This document shows, piece after piece, positions 35,570 through 44,987 of a stretch of 64,000 bases of DNA. Origin of the DNA: Bin80 sp965215475 (GTDB lineage Bacteria > Bacteroidota > Rhodothermia > Rhodothermales > Bin80); assembly GCA_965215475.1 (NCBI GenBank), contig OZ244061.1, forward strand, positions 2,418,001 to 2,482,000. Direction: 5' to 3'. The translations under genes and the position numbers were made by a program. Below the pieces are notes generated by a model that was not told the origin of the DNA, ran no database searches, and worked only from the letters and a program-made list of their open reading frames with translations. Position 1 is the stretch's first letter, and every line of letters begins with the position of its first letter.

Positions 35570-36736
35570 TCAAAATTCAAGCTTATAGTTTGCAAAAGGG
35601 ATGATCGGGAATGCGCTAATTTCCTGAAATATCAGATAATTCAAATCGTCTCCATTTTCTTCATCAAACGAGTTTTTTGTTTGTAGAAGAAAAGGGTTCC
35701 GTCTACTGTATGCATTGTAGACTCCAAACGAGAATGTCCGGTAAGACCACCGCATATCTCGTTTCATCTGCATAGATAAGTCAAGGCGATGATACGCTCG
35801 CATTCGAAGCGAATTTCGATTACCAAACGTGGTTAACAAACGGGATTTGTCGGGTTCAAAAACATTAAATGATCCTCCGGGGTCGTGTTGAAACCCATAG
35901 AACTGACCAACGGGTAACCAGACTGCCTGACCAGTGCCATAAACCCAGACAACAGACAATTCCATCAATGGACGTAACTGCCAACTAGCGGCGATGGACA
36001 CGTCATGCAAGCGGTCAAATCGGAAAGGGAACGTTCGCCCGCCGTTTAGGGCAGGAAATTTTCGTTGAGTTTTTGTTAAACTGTATCCAATCCATCCGGT
36101 AACCTTTCCGATACTCTTTCGAATGAATAGTTCTCCCCCATACGACCAGCTTTTTTCACTCTCAATCGGTTCCTTCTCTACCAGACTGGACTCCGGGAAG
36201 CAACTGAAGCGTCTTGAAGACGTCTGTTTCTCCTGCCAGAACAGGGAGTGCCCGGATAGTTGCACAGGCAACTTGATCTGGCTCATTTGAATGGCTTCCA
36301 CGGTGGATTCTCCGACTGCAATAACCTCTATCTCATCAAGCCCGGTGGTCTCGGGCTGTAATTCAATGTTTAACTGAAGGTTTTCGGTCAATTCCTGATT
36401 TAGTATGCGGAGGAGATAGCCAACATGGGAGATGACGAGACGTACGGAATCTGCCTTAACAGATAGGCTGAAAAATCCATATCGATTGGTTGTTGTACCA
36501 ATACCCATTTCGGATGCATGAACGGTCGCTCCAACCAAATTTTCAGCACTCTCGGCATCAACTACAAAACCGCTGATCACATACCTGTTTTGTTCGTTGT
36601 TTTGATCAAATTGCTGGTCAATCAATACCCCACTCGAGACGGTATTGGTCAGCAGGTGGCTCGCACTGGCTTCCCATGACCAGCAAACCAGAAGAACATA
36701 ACAGACTGCAGCTGAAAAACGTTTGAACGTAGACAT
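35570..36736 (-). pseudogene. TonB-dependent receptor remnant (frameshift plus large internal deletion)
   Basis: The frame stays open for 388 codons but is a broken receptor. Residues 1-25 are a signal peptide and about 40-130 a carboxypeptidase-like domain (VISGFVVDAESAENLVGATVHAS). After IQMSQIKLPVQ the frame reads nonsense (LSGHSLFWQEK…). In the neighbouring frame the same bases (about 36168-36258) encode a perfect plug-domain start: IRALPVLAGETDVFKTLQLLPGVQSGREGT. At about 36165-36170 the sequence then jumps to barrel strands near the C-terminus (SWSYGGELFIRKS … WVYGTGQAVWLPVG) back in the original frame. Intact relatives are about 750-800 residues, so roughly 400 are missing. A strong AGGAGGAG ribosome-binding site precedes the ATG at 36736. 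Confidence 0.88.
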
Positions 36737-37286
36737 CGCAGAATCACTCTCCTCCTGGCGGAGATTCAGGGAACAACCAATTAGGGTTCCCCCGCAAATA
36801 ACTTGTACAACTACAGTTATGGTACGTGAGAACATTCTTCTCCCTCGATGTCCTACGTCGCAGATCTTGAATTCTTCCCAAATACTTCAAATTTTTTTTT
36901 TGGGAGGGGGGGGACTCTCTACCATTTATGCAAGTAAAAAACGATAGTAGAGAGTTCCTGATTTTGGCGTAGCGTACTCTGAACATCATCTAATTGGACA
37001 TTTTCTGTAATCATGTGATCAATTTTTGCAAAAAAAACGGATCAAAGATTTTTGCGTAATGGAAGATTTATATGGTTAATTCTGAAAGAATCTTCGTGAC
37101 CAAAAATTGCCGAAGCGAAATTAAGAGCAACGCCGAAAGTTCTTAATAGGAGGTCGGTATACGAGTTTATTGTCCAAGATTTAACAAATCTGACTTTTAG
37201 GGTGGGTATTCCGATTGAAGTGGGACACCCATTCAGTTTTTCGTTGTACCTTCTGGATTCAGTGCCCATAAAATTTAAATCAACTC
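36737..37286. promoter_or_regulatory. Divergent region between receptor pseudogene and haem-lipoprotein operon
   Basis: About 550 bases that must hold the old promoter of the receptor/DUF4249 pair (minus strand) and the promoter of the eight-gene operon (plus strand). It contains a striking homopolymer cluster, T10 followed by GGGA and G8 (36892-36913). I see no convincing gene in it. Confidence 0.5.
36892..36913. repeat. T10-G3-A-G8 homopolymer cluster in a promoter region
   Basis: Ten T residues (36892-36901), three G, one A and eight G residues lie in succession, about 155-175 bases upstream of the receptor pseudogene start. On the minus strand this reads C8-T-C3-A10. Such tracts are prone to length changes and, if near a promoter, could modulate expression. 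Confidence 0.8.
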
Positions 37287-40200
37287 GTGTTCATTGATAA
37301 GTTCACTTGGACTTTCGTTCACCTATTTTTGGCAGCTTGCAGTCAATCACTGCCGGACCCGTCTGCCCTGCCGGCTACCGTAGATTATAATTGGCATATC
37401 AAACCGATTCTATCGGATCGCTGCTATGTGTGTCACGGTCCAGATGATCAGGTTCGAAAGGCGGAGTTGCGGCTTGACACCCGTGAGGGGGCTTATGGAA
37501 CTAGCCGAGAAGATTCAACACTTCGGATCATTACCCCAGGCAATGCGGCTCTCAGTCTCCTGATGGAGCATATTACCAGTGAAGATCCCCAACGACGTAT
37601 GCCTCCGCCAGAGAGCAATTTATCACTATCACAGCGAGAGATTGCACTGATTCAGCGATGGATTGATCAAGGAGCCAATTGGAAGCGACATTGGGCTTTC
37701 ATCCCTCCTACAGAGTCAATTCTTCCCGAAATAGATCAGGATGATTGGGTTCGTGGGCCGATTGACTACTTTGTCTTACAAAAGATTGAATCTGCAGGAC
37801 TGTCTCCATCAAGTGGGGCAAGTCGTGCCAAACTGCTTCGTCGTGTCACGTTCGATTTAACAGGTCTGCCACCCACTCTGGATGAACTGGATGCTTTTCA
37901 GGAAGATCGTCGCCCCGATGCCTATGAACGTGTTGTAGATCAGCTTCTTGCACGTCCCGCATACGGAGAACGTATGAGCTCCATGTGGTTGGATGTTGCT
38001 CGTTATGCAGATACACATGGATATCAGGATGATCGGCCAAGAACTATGTGGCCATGGCGCGACTGGGTGGCGCGTGCATTCAATACAAATCTTCCGTATG
38101 ATGATTTTGTAACTTGGCAGATCGCCGGTGATCTGCTGCCGGATGCGACATTTGATCAGCGGCTTGCAACCGGGTTTAATCGTAACCATGCAATCACTCA
38201 GGAAGGAGGCGTAGTCGCAGAGGAGTATCTGACAGAGTATGTTGCAGATCGCACCAATACGACTGCGACGGCGTTTCTAGGAATCACGATGGAGTGTGCT
38301 AGGTGTCATGATCATAAGTACGATCCCATTCTGCAGGAAGAGTACTACAGTATGTTCGCATTCTTCAACGGCATGGATGAGCAGGCGCAGATCAGTTACT
38401 TTGACCTCTCTCCAAAGCCTTCTATACGACTCGAAGATCCAGAATTGGAAGCCTCCATCCTGCAAACAGAGGCCGGCATTGATTCACTTGAACAGATGAT
38501 TGTCTCCTGGCCACAATCTTCCCCTCCGTCGGAGTGGATGCCAGATCCCGTGACCACGATCGAATCGGCGCTCTTGACCGTTCTGCCCTTGGAAAACCTT
38601 GCCTCTCTTGCAGATATGGATGCGGCCGTCAATACGGGGCTCGAAAAAATACTCGACCCGCCAGTAGTTGTCCGTGGAAAGCGAGGCGGTGCATTTGAAT
38701 TTAATGGGCAGAATTTCTTAAATATCGGACTAGAGGCTGATTTTGAATGGTTCAACCGGTTCTCTCTGAGTACATGGGTGTTTGCGAAAAATCAAAGCAA
38801 AGATGTTGCTTTACTCTCCAAGCGAAATGGTGAACAAAAACGCAGTGGCTATGATCTTGTACGGACAAAAGAGGGGAGGCTTCGGCTCCGGTTAATTCAT
38901 GACGGAGAACATCAAATTTCTGTTGAATCAATCCATACATTCGCAGCAGATGCCTGGGTTCATGTTTCTGCTACGTATGACGGAAGTGGGCGGGCCGAGG
39001 GGGTATATTTGTATCTGGAGGGCACGAGAAGCAAGGTCCGTATCCTGGAGGACACACTTGAGCGTGAGAGTATTTTGAATGGAAATGGACTCCTGGCCGG
39101 TCATTGGACTCCGCGCAATCGCACGATTGATGAGATTGAGGGGATGAGTGGTGGGGCTTTAGATGAGATCTATGTACATACCCGGGTACTTACGGATATT
39201 GAAGTTGCTCATCTAGCGGAGCAGAACGCTATTCCTCCGCCTCTCGACCACTACCGGTCACATTATGATCATGCATTCCAAGTAGCGAACATGGGGTTAG
39301 ATAGCCTGCGGCGCAGTCTCAGGCGAGTTCCGAATGTGATGATCATGGAAGAGATGCCTACGCCACGGACCACACATGTTCTGGATCGCGGTGCCTATGA
39401 TGCGCCGCTGGACTCGGTCGGTCCTGCAACTCCGACGGCGATTCTCGCTTTTCCAGAGGAATTCCCTCGCAATCGGTTAGGTTTGGCTCAGTGGCTGACC
39501 CATCCGCAGAATCCTCTTACTGCACGTGTTGCGGTGAATCGGTTCTGGCAACTCCTCTTCGAAGAAGGTTTGGTACGTACACCAGAAGATTTTGGCAATC
39601 AGGGTGCTTTGCCTTCTCACCCGGAATTGCTTGATTACCTAGCAATCACATTTATCGAATCAGGATATGATATGAAGGCACTTATAAAGGAGATCGTTAT
39701 GTCCTCCACGTACAGACAAAGTAGTCAGGTTACGCGGAGTCTTCTCCTACGGGATCCAGACAATCGCCTGTTGACCCGTGCCCCCAGAAAGAGGCTGTCC
39801 GCAGAAATGATACGAGATAATGCACTGTCAGCGAGTGGTCTACTGAATCAGACCATAGGTGGCGAACCGGTGCGCCCATACCAACCTTCGGGCCTCTGGA
39901 GAGCTCTTGCTAATCAGATCGGCGAAAATCGTTATCGACCTGGTCCAGATATGCATCGGCGTAGCCTCTATACCTATTGGAAACGCACGATCCCGCCACC
40001 GTCAATGCTGACCTTTGATGCTCCTGAGCGTTCCATATGTACAGTAGAGCGGCAAACGACGGCTACTCCGCTACAGTCGCTGGTACTCTTGAATGACCCG
40101 CAGTACGTGGAAGCAGCCCGTGGGCTATCTTCCAGAGTTCAACTGCAGGAATCCTTGGACGAGCGGCAGCAGATTGCCATGGCTTTTCGCTGGCTGACAT

Positions 40201-40409
40201 CCAGGGTACCGGACGAAATAGAACTAGATGGATTGATAAATCTGTTTGAGGAGCAGATCATGGAGTTTGAACAGGATCCTTCCAGTGCTCAGGAGCTGGT
40301 TTCCGTTGGAGTCAGCCCACTACCGCAGAATGCAACATCCGTGCAACTGGCAGCAATGACGGTCGTTACGAGTACTATTATGAATCTAGATGAGGCCCAA
40401 TACCGATGA
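37287..40409 (+). CDS. Haem-binding lipoprotein, PSCyt1-DUF1549-LamG-DUF1553 (copy 1)
   Basis: About 1,040 residues. It starts with GTG; the lipobox LAAC (Cys18) follows a short hydrophobic stretch. A planctomycete-type cytochrome c domain holds CYVCH (residues 46-50) with the distal QRRMPP. DUF1549 covers about 155-370 (LLRRVTFDLTGLPPTLDELDAF, WLDVARYADTHGYQDD, second CARCHDHKYDP near 337). A LamG/concanavalin-like region covers about 470-660 (FEFNGQNFLNIG, WVHVSATYDGSGRAEG). DUF1553 runs to about 1000 (PRNRLGLAQWL…NPLTARVAVNRFWQLLF, STYRQSS, QSLVLLNDPQYVEAAR). The family is membrane-anchored and periplasmic; its reaction is unknown. It is coupled (ATGA) to the DUF1501 gene downstream. Confidence 0.9.
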   Translation: MFIDKFTWTFVHLFLAACSQSLPDPSALPATVDYNWHIKPILSDRCYVCHGPDDQVRKAELRLDTREGAYGTSREDSTLRIITPGNAALSLLMEHITSEDPQRRMPPPESNLSLSQREIALIQRWIDQGANWKRHWAFIPPTESILPEIDQDDWVRGPIDYFVLQKIESAGLSPSSGASRAKLLRRVTFDLTGLPPTLDELDAFQEDRRPDAYERVVDQLLARPAYGERMSSMWLDVARYADTHGYQDDRPRTMWPWRDWVARAFNTNLPYDDFVTWQIAGDLLPDATFDQRLATGFNRNHAITQEGGVVAEEYLTEYVADRTNTTATAFLGITMECARCHDHKYDPILQEEYYSMFAFFNGMDEQAQISYFDLSPKPSIRLEDPELEASILQTEAGIDSLEQMIVSWPQSSPPSEWMPDPVTTIESALLTVLPLENLASLADMDAAVNTGLEKILDPPVVVRGKRGGAFEFNGQNFLNIGLEADFEWFNRFSLSTWVFAKNQSKDVALLSKRNGEQKRSGYDLVRTKEGRLRLRLIHDGEHQISVESIHTFAADAWVHVSATYDGSGRAEGVYLYLEGTRSKVRILEDTLERESILNGNGLLAGHWTPRNRTIDEIEGMSGGALDEIYVHTRVLTDIEVAHLAEQNAIPPPLDHYRSHYDHAFQVANMGLDSLRRSLRRVPNVMIMEEMPTPRTTHVLDRGAYDAPLDSVGPATPTAILAFPEEFPRNRLGLAQWLTHPQNPLTARVAVNRFWQLLFEEGLVRTPEDFGNQGALPSHPELLDYLAITFIESGYDMKALIKEIVMSSTYRQSSQVTRSLLLRDPDNRLLTRAPRKRLSAEMIRDNALSASGLLNQTIGGEPVRPYQPSGLWRALANQIGENRYRPGPDMHRRSLYTYWKRTIPPPSMLTFDAPERSICTVERQTTATPLQSLVLLNDPQYVEAARGLSSRVQLQESLDERQQIAMAFRWLTSRVPDEIELDGLINLFEEQIMEFEQDPSSAQELVSVGVSPLPQNATSVQLAAMTVVTSTIMNLDEAQYR

Positions 40410-41866
40410 ACGATCTGATATACGATGTCGGATGTCAGATGAATCGCCGGCATTTCTTTTCGAAACTCAGTCTCGGAATCGGTGGCGCAGCTCTCTCATC
40501 TCTGATGGGATGCAGATCTACTTCGGACCAATGGGCTTCAGGTTCAGAACTCCAAGGGGTTTTAAGCTCACCACATCTTGCTCCTAAAGCGCGGAGAGTG
40601 ATCTATCTCTTCCAAAGTGGGGGCCCCTCCCAACTAGAGCTCTTTGATTATAAGCCGGATCTTCACCTGCGGCGCGGGCAAGATCTTCCAGAGTCGATTC
40701 GAATGGGGCAGCGTCTGACCGGTATGACCGCCTATCAGAACTCTCTTCCTCTGGTCCCTACGATCTATCCATTCGGGCAGTATGGGAACAGCGGCGCATG
40801 GATGAGTGACTTGCTCCCCTATACATCTGAGATTGCGGATGAACTCTGTATCGTACGGTCCATGTACACAGAGGCAATCAATCATGATCCGGCGATCACA
40901 TTTTTTCAGACGGGTTCGCAGCAACCAGGCCGCCCAAGCATGGGAGCTTGGCTCAGTTATGGCCTTGGTAGTGCCAATGAAGATTTACCCACCTTTTGCG
41001 TCTTGTTGTCTCGTGGTCTCCAACGTCCACAGCCGATCTATTCGCGCCTGTGGGGGAATGGATTTTTGGCAGCCCTGCACCAAGGAGTACAGTTTCGTTC
41101 GGGTGCAGATCCAGTTTTATACCTTAATAATCCACCTGGCCTGGATGCCGAAGACCGGCGCAGTATGCTCAAACATCTGGCTCACCTCAACGAAATGCAT
41201 TATCACAGGAGCGGAGACCCTGATGTCCAGTCACGGATTGCCCAATATGAAATGGCGTACCGGATGCAAACATCGGTGCCAGATGTCACGGACATGTCGG
41301 ATGAGCCGGAGTCGACCTTTGAGCTGTACGGGGAAGCCGCTCGTACCCCGGGAACGTATGCAGCGAATTGTCTTCTAGCCCGGCGCTTGGCCGAACGTGA
41401 TGTACGCTTCATTCAGCTTTATCATATGGGCTGGGATCAGCATGGAAACCTGCCCAAGAATATTGCCTTGCAATGCAAGGATACCGATCAGCCATCTGCA
41501 GCACTAGTCACAGACCTCAAACAGAGAGGATTGCTAGAAGATACCCTAGTGATTTGGGGTGGGGAATTCGGTCGTACGAATTATTCGCAAGGAACACTGA
41601 CGGAGACGAATTATGGGCGCGATCATCATCCAAGATGCTTTACGATCTGGATGGCAGGAGGAGGCGTCAAGCCGGGACTCACGTACGGAGCAACCGATGA
41701 ACTGGGGTATAACATTACCGAGAACCCGGTTCATGTGCATGACTTCCAAGCAACCGTACTGCATCTCCTTGGAATTGAACATGAACGGCTTACGTTCCGG
41801 CATCAGGGACGCCGATTTCGATTGACCGATGTACATGGCCATGTCGTTAAGGATCTTCTCACATGA
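40406..41866 (+). CDS. DUF1501 protein, Tat-exported (copy 1)
   Basis: About 486 residues, or 475 if it starts at the ATG at 40441. A Tat-type signal NRRHFFSKLSLGIGGAALSSLMGC is present, ending in a possible lipobox. The DUF1501 body is recognised by IYLFQSGGPSQLELFDYKP, GQYGNSGAWMSDLLPY, MYTEAINHDPAITFFQTG, QIYHMGWDQHG-like and VIWGGEFGRTNYSQG, GRDHHPRCFTIWMAGGGV. DUF1501 belongs to the alkaline-phosphatase/sulfatase superfamily, so a metal-dependent hydrolase fold is expected; the substrate is unknown. It overlaps the preceding gene by four bases and the next by up to 38. Confidence 0.9.
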   Translation: MNDLIYDVGCQMNRRHFFSKLSLGIGGAALSSLMGCRSTSDQWASGSELQGVLSSPHLAPKARRVIYLFQSGGPSQLELFDYKPDLHLRRGQDLPESIRMGQRLTGMTAYQNSLPLVPTIYPFGQYGNSGAWMSDLLPYTSEIADELCIVRSMYTEAINHDPAITFFQTGSQQPGRPSMGAWLSYGLGSANEDLPTFCVLLSRGLQRPQPIYSRLWGNGFLAALHQGVQFRSGADPVLYLNNPPGLDAEDRRSMLKHLAHLNEMHYHRSGDPDVQSRIAQYEMAYRMQTSVPDVTDMSDEPESTFELYGEAARTPGTYAANCLLARRLAERDVRFIQLYHMGWDQHGNLPKNIALQCKDTDQPSAALVTDLKQRGLLEDTLVIWGGEFGRTNYSQGTLTETNYGRDHHPRCFTIWMAGGGVKPGLTYGATDELGYNITENPVHVHDFQATVLHLLGIEHERLTFRHQGRRFRLTDVHGHVVKDLLT

Positions 41867-44800
41867 AAACTTGCATCTTGCTGGTTGTCTTTTGCTGCTA
41901 GTGAGTGCGGGATGCGGTCGTGCGTTCCAATCCGACCATGCAGAGCTTCCAGAGGTCGTGGATTACAACTTCCATATCCGCCCGATCCTCTCGGATCGCT
42001 GTTATGTGTGTCATGGGCCGGATGCGAATGCTCGACAGGCAGAATTACGTCTTGACGAGGAGTATGGAGCAAAGCAGAAACAATTGATCTCAGGTGGATA
42101 TGCAATTGTGCCGGGGAATTTCAGAAAAAGTCATCTATATTCCCGGATTCGTTCCGAGGAGGAAGAGTTTCAGATGCCTCCTCCAGAATCGAATCTGTCC
42201 CTGTCGGAGCACGAGATTGCTCTGATCGTGCGCTGGATTGATCAAGGAGCGGAGTGGAAGCCCCACTGGAGCTTTCTTGAGCCGGCACAGATGGATTTGC
42301 CCGCAGTAAAGCAATCGGACTGGCCTCAAAGTCCAATAGACTACTTCATTCTGTCGAATCTTGAACAACAAGGACTCACTCCTTCTCCAGAAGCTACGCG
42401 CGGTACGATTCTGCGCCGGGTAACCCTTGATCTGACAGGGCTTCCTCCAACTCTGGAAGAGCTAGATGCCTTCTTGTCGGATACCTCTTCGAATGCCTAT
42501 GCAAAGGTGGTAGATCAGTTACTGGATTCACCGGCCTATGGAGAGCATATGGCTTCGGCATGGCTCGATATTGCCAGATATGCAGATACTCACGGCTATC
42601 AGAATGACCGAGATCGGCATGTATGGCCATGGCGTGACTGGGTGGTGAGCGCCTATAACGAAAATCTGCCATTCAATGAATTTGGAATATGGCAGCTTGC
42701 TGGTGATCTGTTGCCAGATGCAACCATGGAGCAGCGGCTTGCGACGACCTTTAATCGGAATCATCGTCAGACCAATGAGGGAGGCAGTATCGAGGAAGAG
42801 TTCCGGACCGAATATGTGGCGGATCGTGTGAATACATTTGGGACCGCATTCATGGGAATGACATTGGAGTGTGCTCGTTGTCATGATCATAAGTATGATC
42901 CGATTACACAACGCAACTACTATGGACTCTTTGCCTTTTTCAATAATGTAGACGAATCAGGACAGACTTCCCATTTTACGGACGCGGTACCAGTTCCGGC
43001 CATGGATTTACCCGAACCAGATCAGAAGGATGAGCTGGAGCGTCTAGCCCAGGCAATCCAAGCGGCGGAGCGTGCGGTTAGAGATCTGACTGAAGCATCG
43101 AGAGTGCAATTCGAATCCTCGAATCTCTCTGTGCCCTCTGGTTCTCCATCTCGTCCCATCCTTCGGTGTGAATTTGAATCTTTGAATGGGGAGACCCTAC
43201 AGTGCGATGGAAATAAGAGAGGAGAAGTCGTTTTCAATCCTGGCATCGCCCCCGGTCATTCTGGCAATGCAATGACGTTTGATGGCGAGAGTGGGTTTCT
43301 GTTTAAGGATGTGAAGGAATTCGAGCGGACTATGCCGTTTTCGGTCAGTATCTGGATCAACCCTGGTGAGGAGACCGGATTGATCATCCATCGGACACAG
43401 GCTGCTCTGGATGCGGGCAGTCGGGGCTGGGAACTGGCCTTGGATCATGGTCACCTGATTGGGCAACTAGCTCATATGTGGCCTGAAAACTCCATACGTA
43501 TCCAGACAACTGCGACCATCCCACTCGGTGAATGGACCCATATTGCGATGACATATGATGGGTCCAGTCGTGCGGAGGGTCTACGTCTCTATATTGACGG
43601 TCTTCCTGCGGAGGTTGAGGTGATTCGTGATGGACTGACACGCCATATTACCTATGATACGATCAAGGTGCCGCTTCAGATTGGATATCGATTCCGAGAT
43701 AGTGGCTTACGAAATGGGGCCGTGGATGAATTGGAGTTGTATGATCGCTGGTTGTATGGCTTTGAGGTGGCCCGATTCGCAGGTAGTCAGGATATACCAC
43801 TGGATTCAGAGGATCTCTTCCGATGGTACCTTGCCCATGAGGTGGTTCCGTGGCAACGTGCACAATCCATTCTTCAGGATCTACGTGAAGAGGAGAACAC
43901 GATCCTGAAGGATATCCCAGAAATTATGGTTATGCAAGAAATGGACGCGCCACGTTTAGCGTACATTTTGGAACGTGGCCAGTACGATGCCAAAGGAGCA
44001 TTGGTTGAGGCGCATACTCCAGAGTCCATTCTATCGCTACCCGATGACCTGCCTCGAAATCGACTCGGACTGGCAAAATGGCTTTTCAGTCCTGAGCATC
44101 CTCTGACTGCGCGTGTCGCGGTCAATCGGTACTGGCAAAAATATTTCGGGGCGGGGATTGTGTCAACACCCGAAGATTTTGGTCGACAGGGTGCATTGCC
44201 TGTTTTTCCGGAACTCCTTGATTTTCTGGCGACAACGTTCATGGAGTCCGGATGGGATATCAAAGCGATGCAACGATTGATAGTAACCAGTGCAACGTAT
44301 CGGCAGCAATCCGAGCCCACAGCTGAATTACTGGCGTTTGATCCAGAAAACAAGCAACTAGCCCGAGGGCCTCGGCTTCGCCTGAGTGCCGAAATGATTC
44401 GTGATCAAGCACTTGCGGTAAGTGGATTATTAGACCAAACCGTAGGGGGAGCTGCCGTAAAGCCATACCAACCAGAGGGGCTCTGGGAAGAGAAGTCCGG
44501 GATTGAGTATGACCAGGGCTCGGGCAAAGACCTATATCGGCGCACACTGTATACGTTCTTTAAGCGCACGTCGCCGCCCCCTTCACTGATTACATTCGAT
44601 ATGCCAACACGGGATCAGTGCATCTTACGACGTCAGCGCACCGCGACCCCTATGCAGGCTTTGGTTCTGCTCAATGATCCTCAATATGTGGAGGCTGCAC
44701 GCCATTTATCTGCTCGTATGCTGAAAAAGGAGTTGCTTGAAGAGCAGATTCAATTAGGATTTCGGGTCTTGACAGGGCGAAGTCCAACTGAGGCAGAAAT

Positions 44801-44987
44801 GGAAACCCTCAAGGCAATGTACCAAGAACAACTCGAAATCTTTTTGCGGAACCCAGAGTCCGCAAGACAATTACTGGAGACGGGGGAATCCCCCTTGGAA
44901 CAGGGACTGAACTTTGCCGAGTGGGCCGCGCATACCATGATTGCGAGTACACTGTTATCTTTTGATGAGTCAATTGAGAAATATTGA
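41829..44987 (+). CDS. Haem-binding lipoprotein, PSCyt1-DUF1549-LamG-DUF1553 (copy 2)
   Basis: About 1,052 residues and the same architecture as copy 1. The hydrophobic LAGCLLLLVSAGC ends in a lipobox, haem motif CYVCH lies at about 58-62, CARCHDHKYDP in DUF1549, LamG at about 440-650 (MTFDGESGFLFKD, WTHIAMTYDGSSRAEGLRLYIDG), then DUF1553 (RLSAEMIRDQALAVSGLLDQTVGG). ATGs at 41829, 41835 and 41841 all lie inside the end of the DUF1501 gene, and a TTG further on is also possible, so the start is uncertain. The similarity to copy 1 is clear at protein level but well diverged, so the duplication is old. Confidence 0.88.
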   Translation: MYMAMSLRIFSHENLHLAGCLLLLVSAGCGRAFQSDHAELPEVVDYNFHIRPILSDRCYVCHGPDANARQAELRLDEEYGAKQKQLISGGYAIVPGNFRKSHLYSRIRSEEEEFQMPPPESNLSLSEHEIALIVRWIDQGAEWKPHWSFLEPAQMDLPAVKQSDWPQSPIDYFILSNLEQQGLTPSPEATRGTILRRVTLDLTGLPPTLEELDAFLSDTSSNAYAKVVDQLLDSPAYGEHMASAWLDIARYADTHGYQNDRDRHVWPWRDWVVSAYNENLPFNEFGIWQLAGDLLPDATMEQRLATTFNRNHRQTNEGGSIEEEFRTEYVADRVNTFGTAFMGMTLECARCHDHKYDPITQRNYYGLFAFFNNVDESGQTSHFTDAVPVPAMDLPEPDQKDELERLAQAIQAAERAVRDLTEASRVQFESSNLSVPSGSPSRPILRCEFESLNGETLQCDGNKRGEVVFNPGIAPGHSGNAMTFDGESGFLFKDVKEFERTMPFSVSIWINPGEETGLIIHRTQAALDAGSRGWELALDHGHLIGQLAHMWPENSIRIQTTATIPLGEWTHIAMTYDGSSRAEGLRLYIDGLPAEVEVIRDGLTRHITYDTIKVPLQIGYRFRDSGLRNGAVDELELYDRWLYGFEVARFAGSQDIPLDSEDLFRWYLAHEVVPWQRAQSILQDLREEENTILKDIPEIMVMQEMDAPRLAYILERGQYDAKGALVEAHTPESILSLPDDLPRNRLGLAKWLFSPEHPLTARVAVNRYWQKYFGAGIVSTPEDFGRQGALPVFPELLDFLATTFMESGWDIKAMQRLIVTSATYRQQSEPTAELLAFDPENKQLARGPRLRLSAEMIRDQALAVSGLLDQTVGGAAVKPYQPEGLWEEKSGIEYDQGSGKDLYRRTLYTFFKRTSPPPSLITFDMPTRDQCILRRQRTATPMQALVLLNDPQYVEAARHLSARMLKKELLEEQIQLGFRVLTGRSPTEAEMETLKAMYQEQLEIFLRNPESARQLLETGESPLEQGLNFAEWAAHTMIASTLLSFDESIEKY

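Noticed and set aside
37042..37269. 75-codon minus-strand frame in the divergent promoter region
   Set aside because: No motif, no ribosome-binding site and it lies where promoters are expected; judged spurious.
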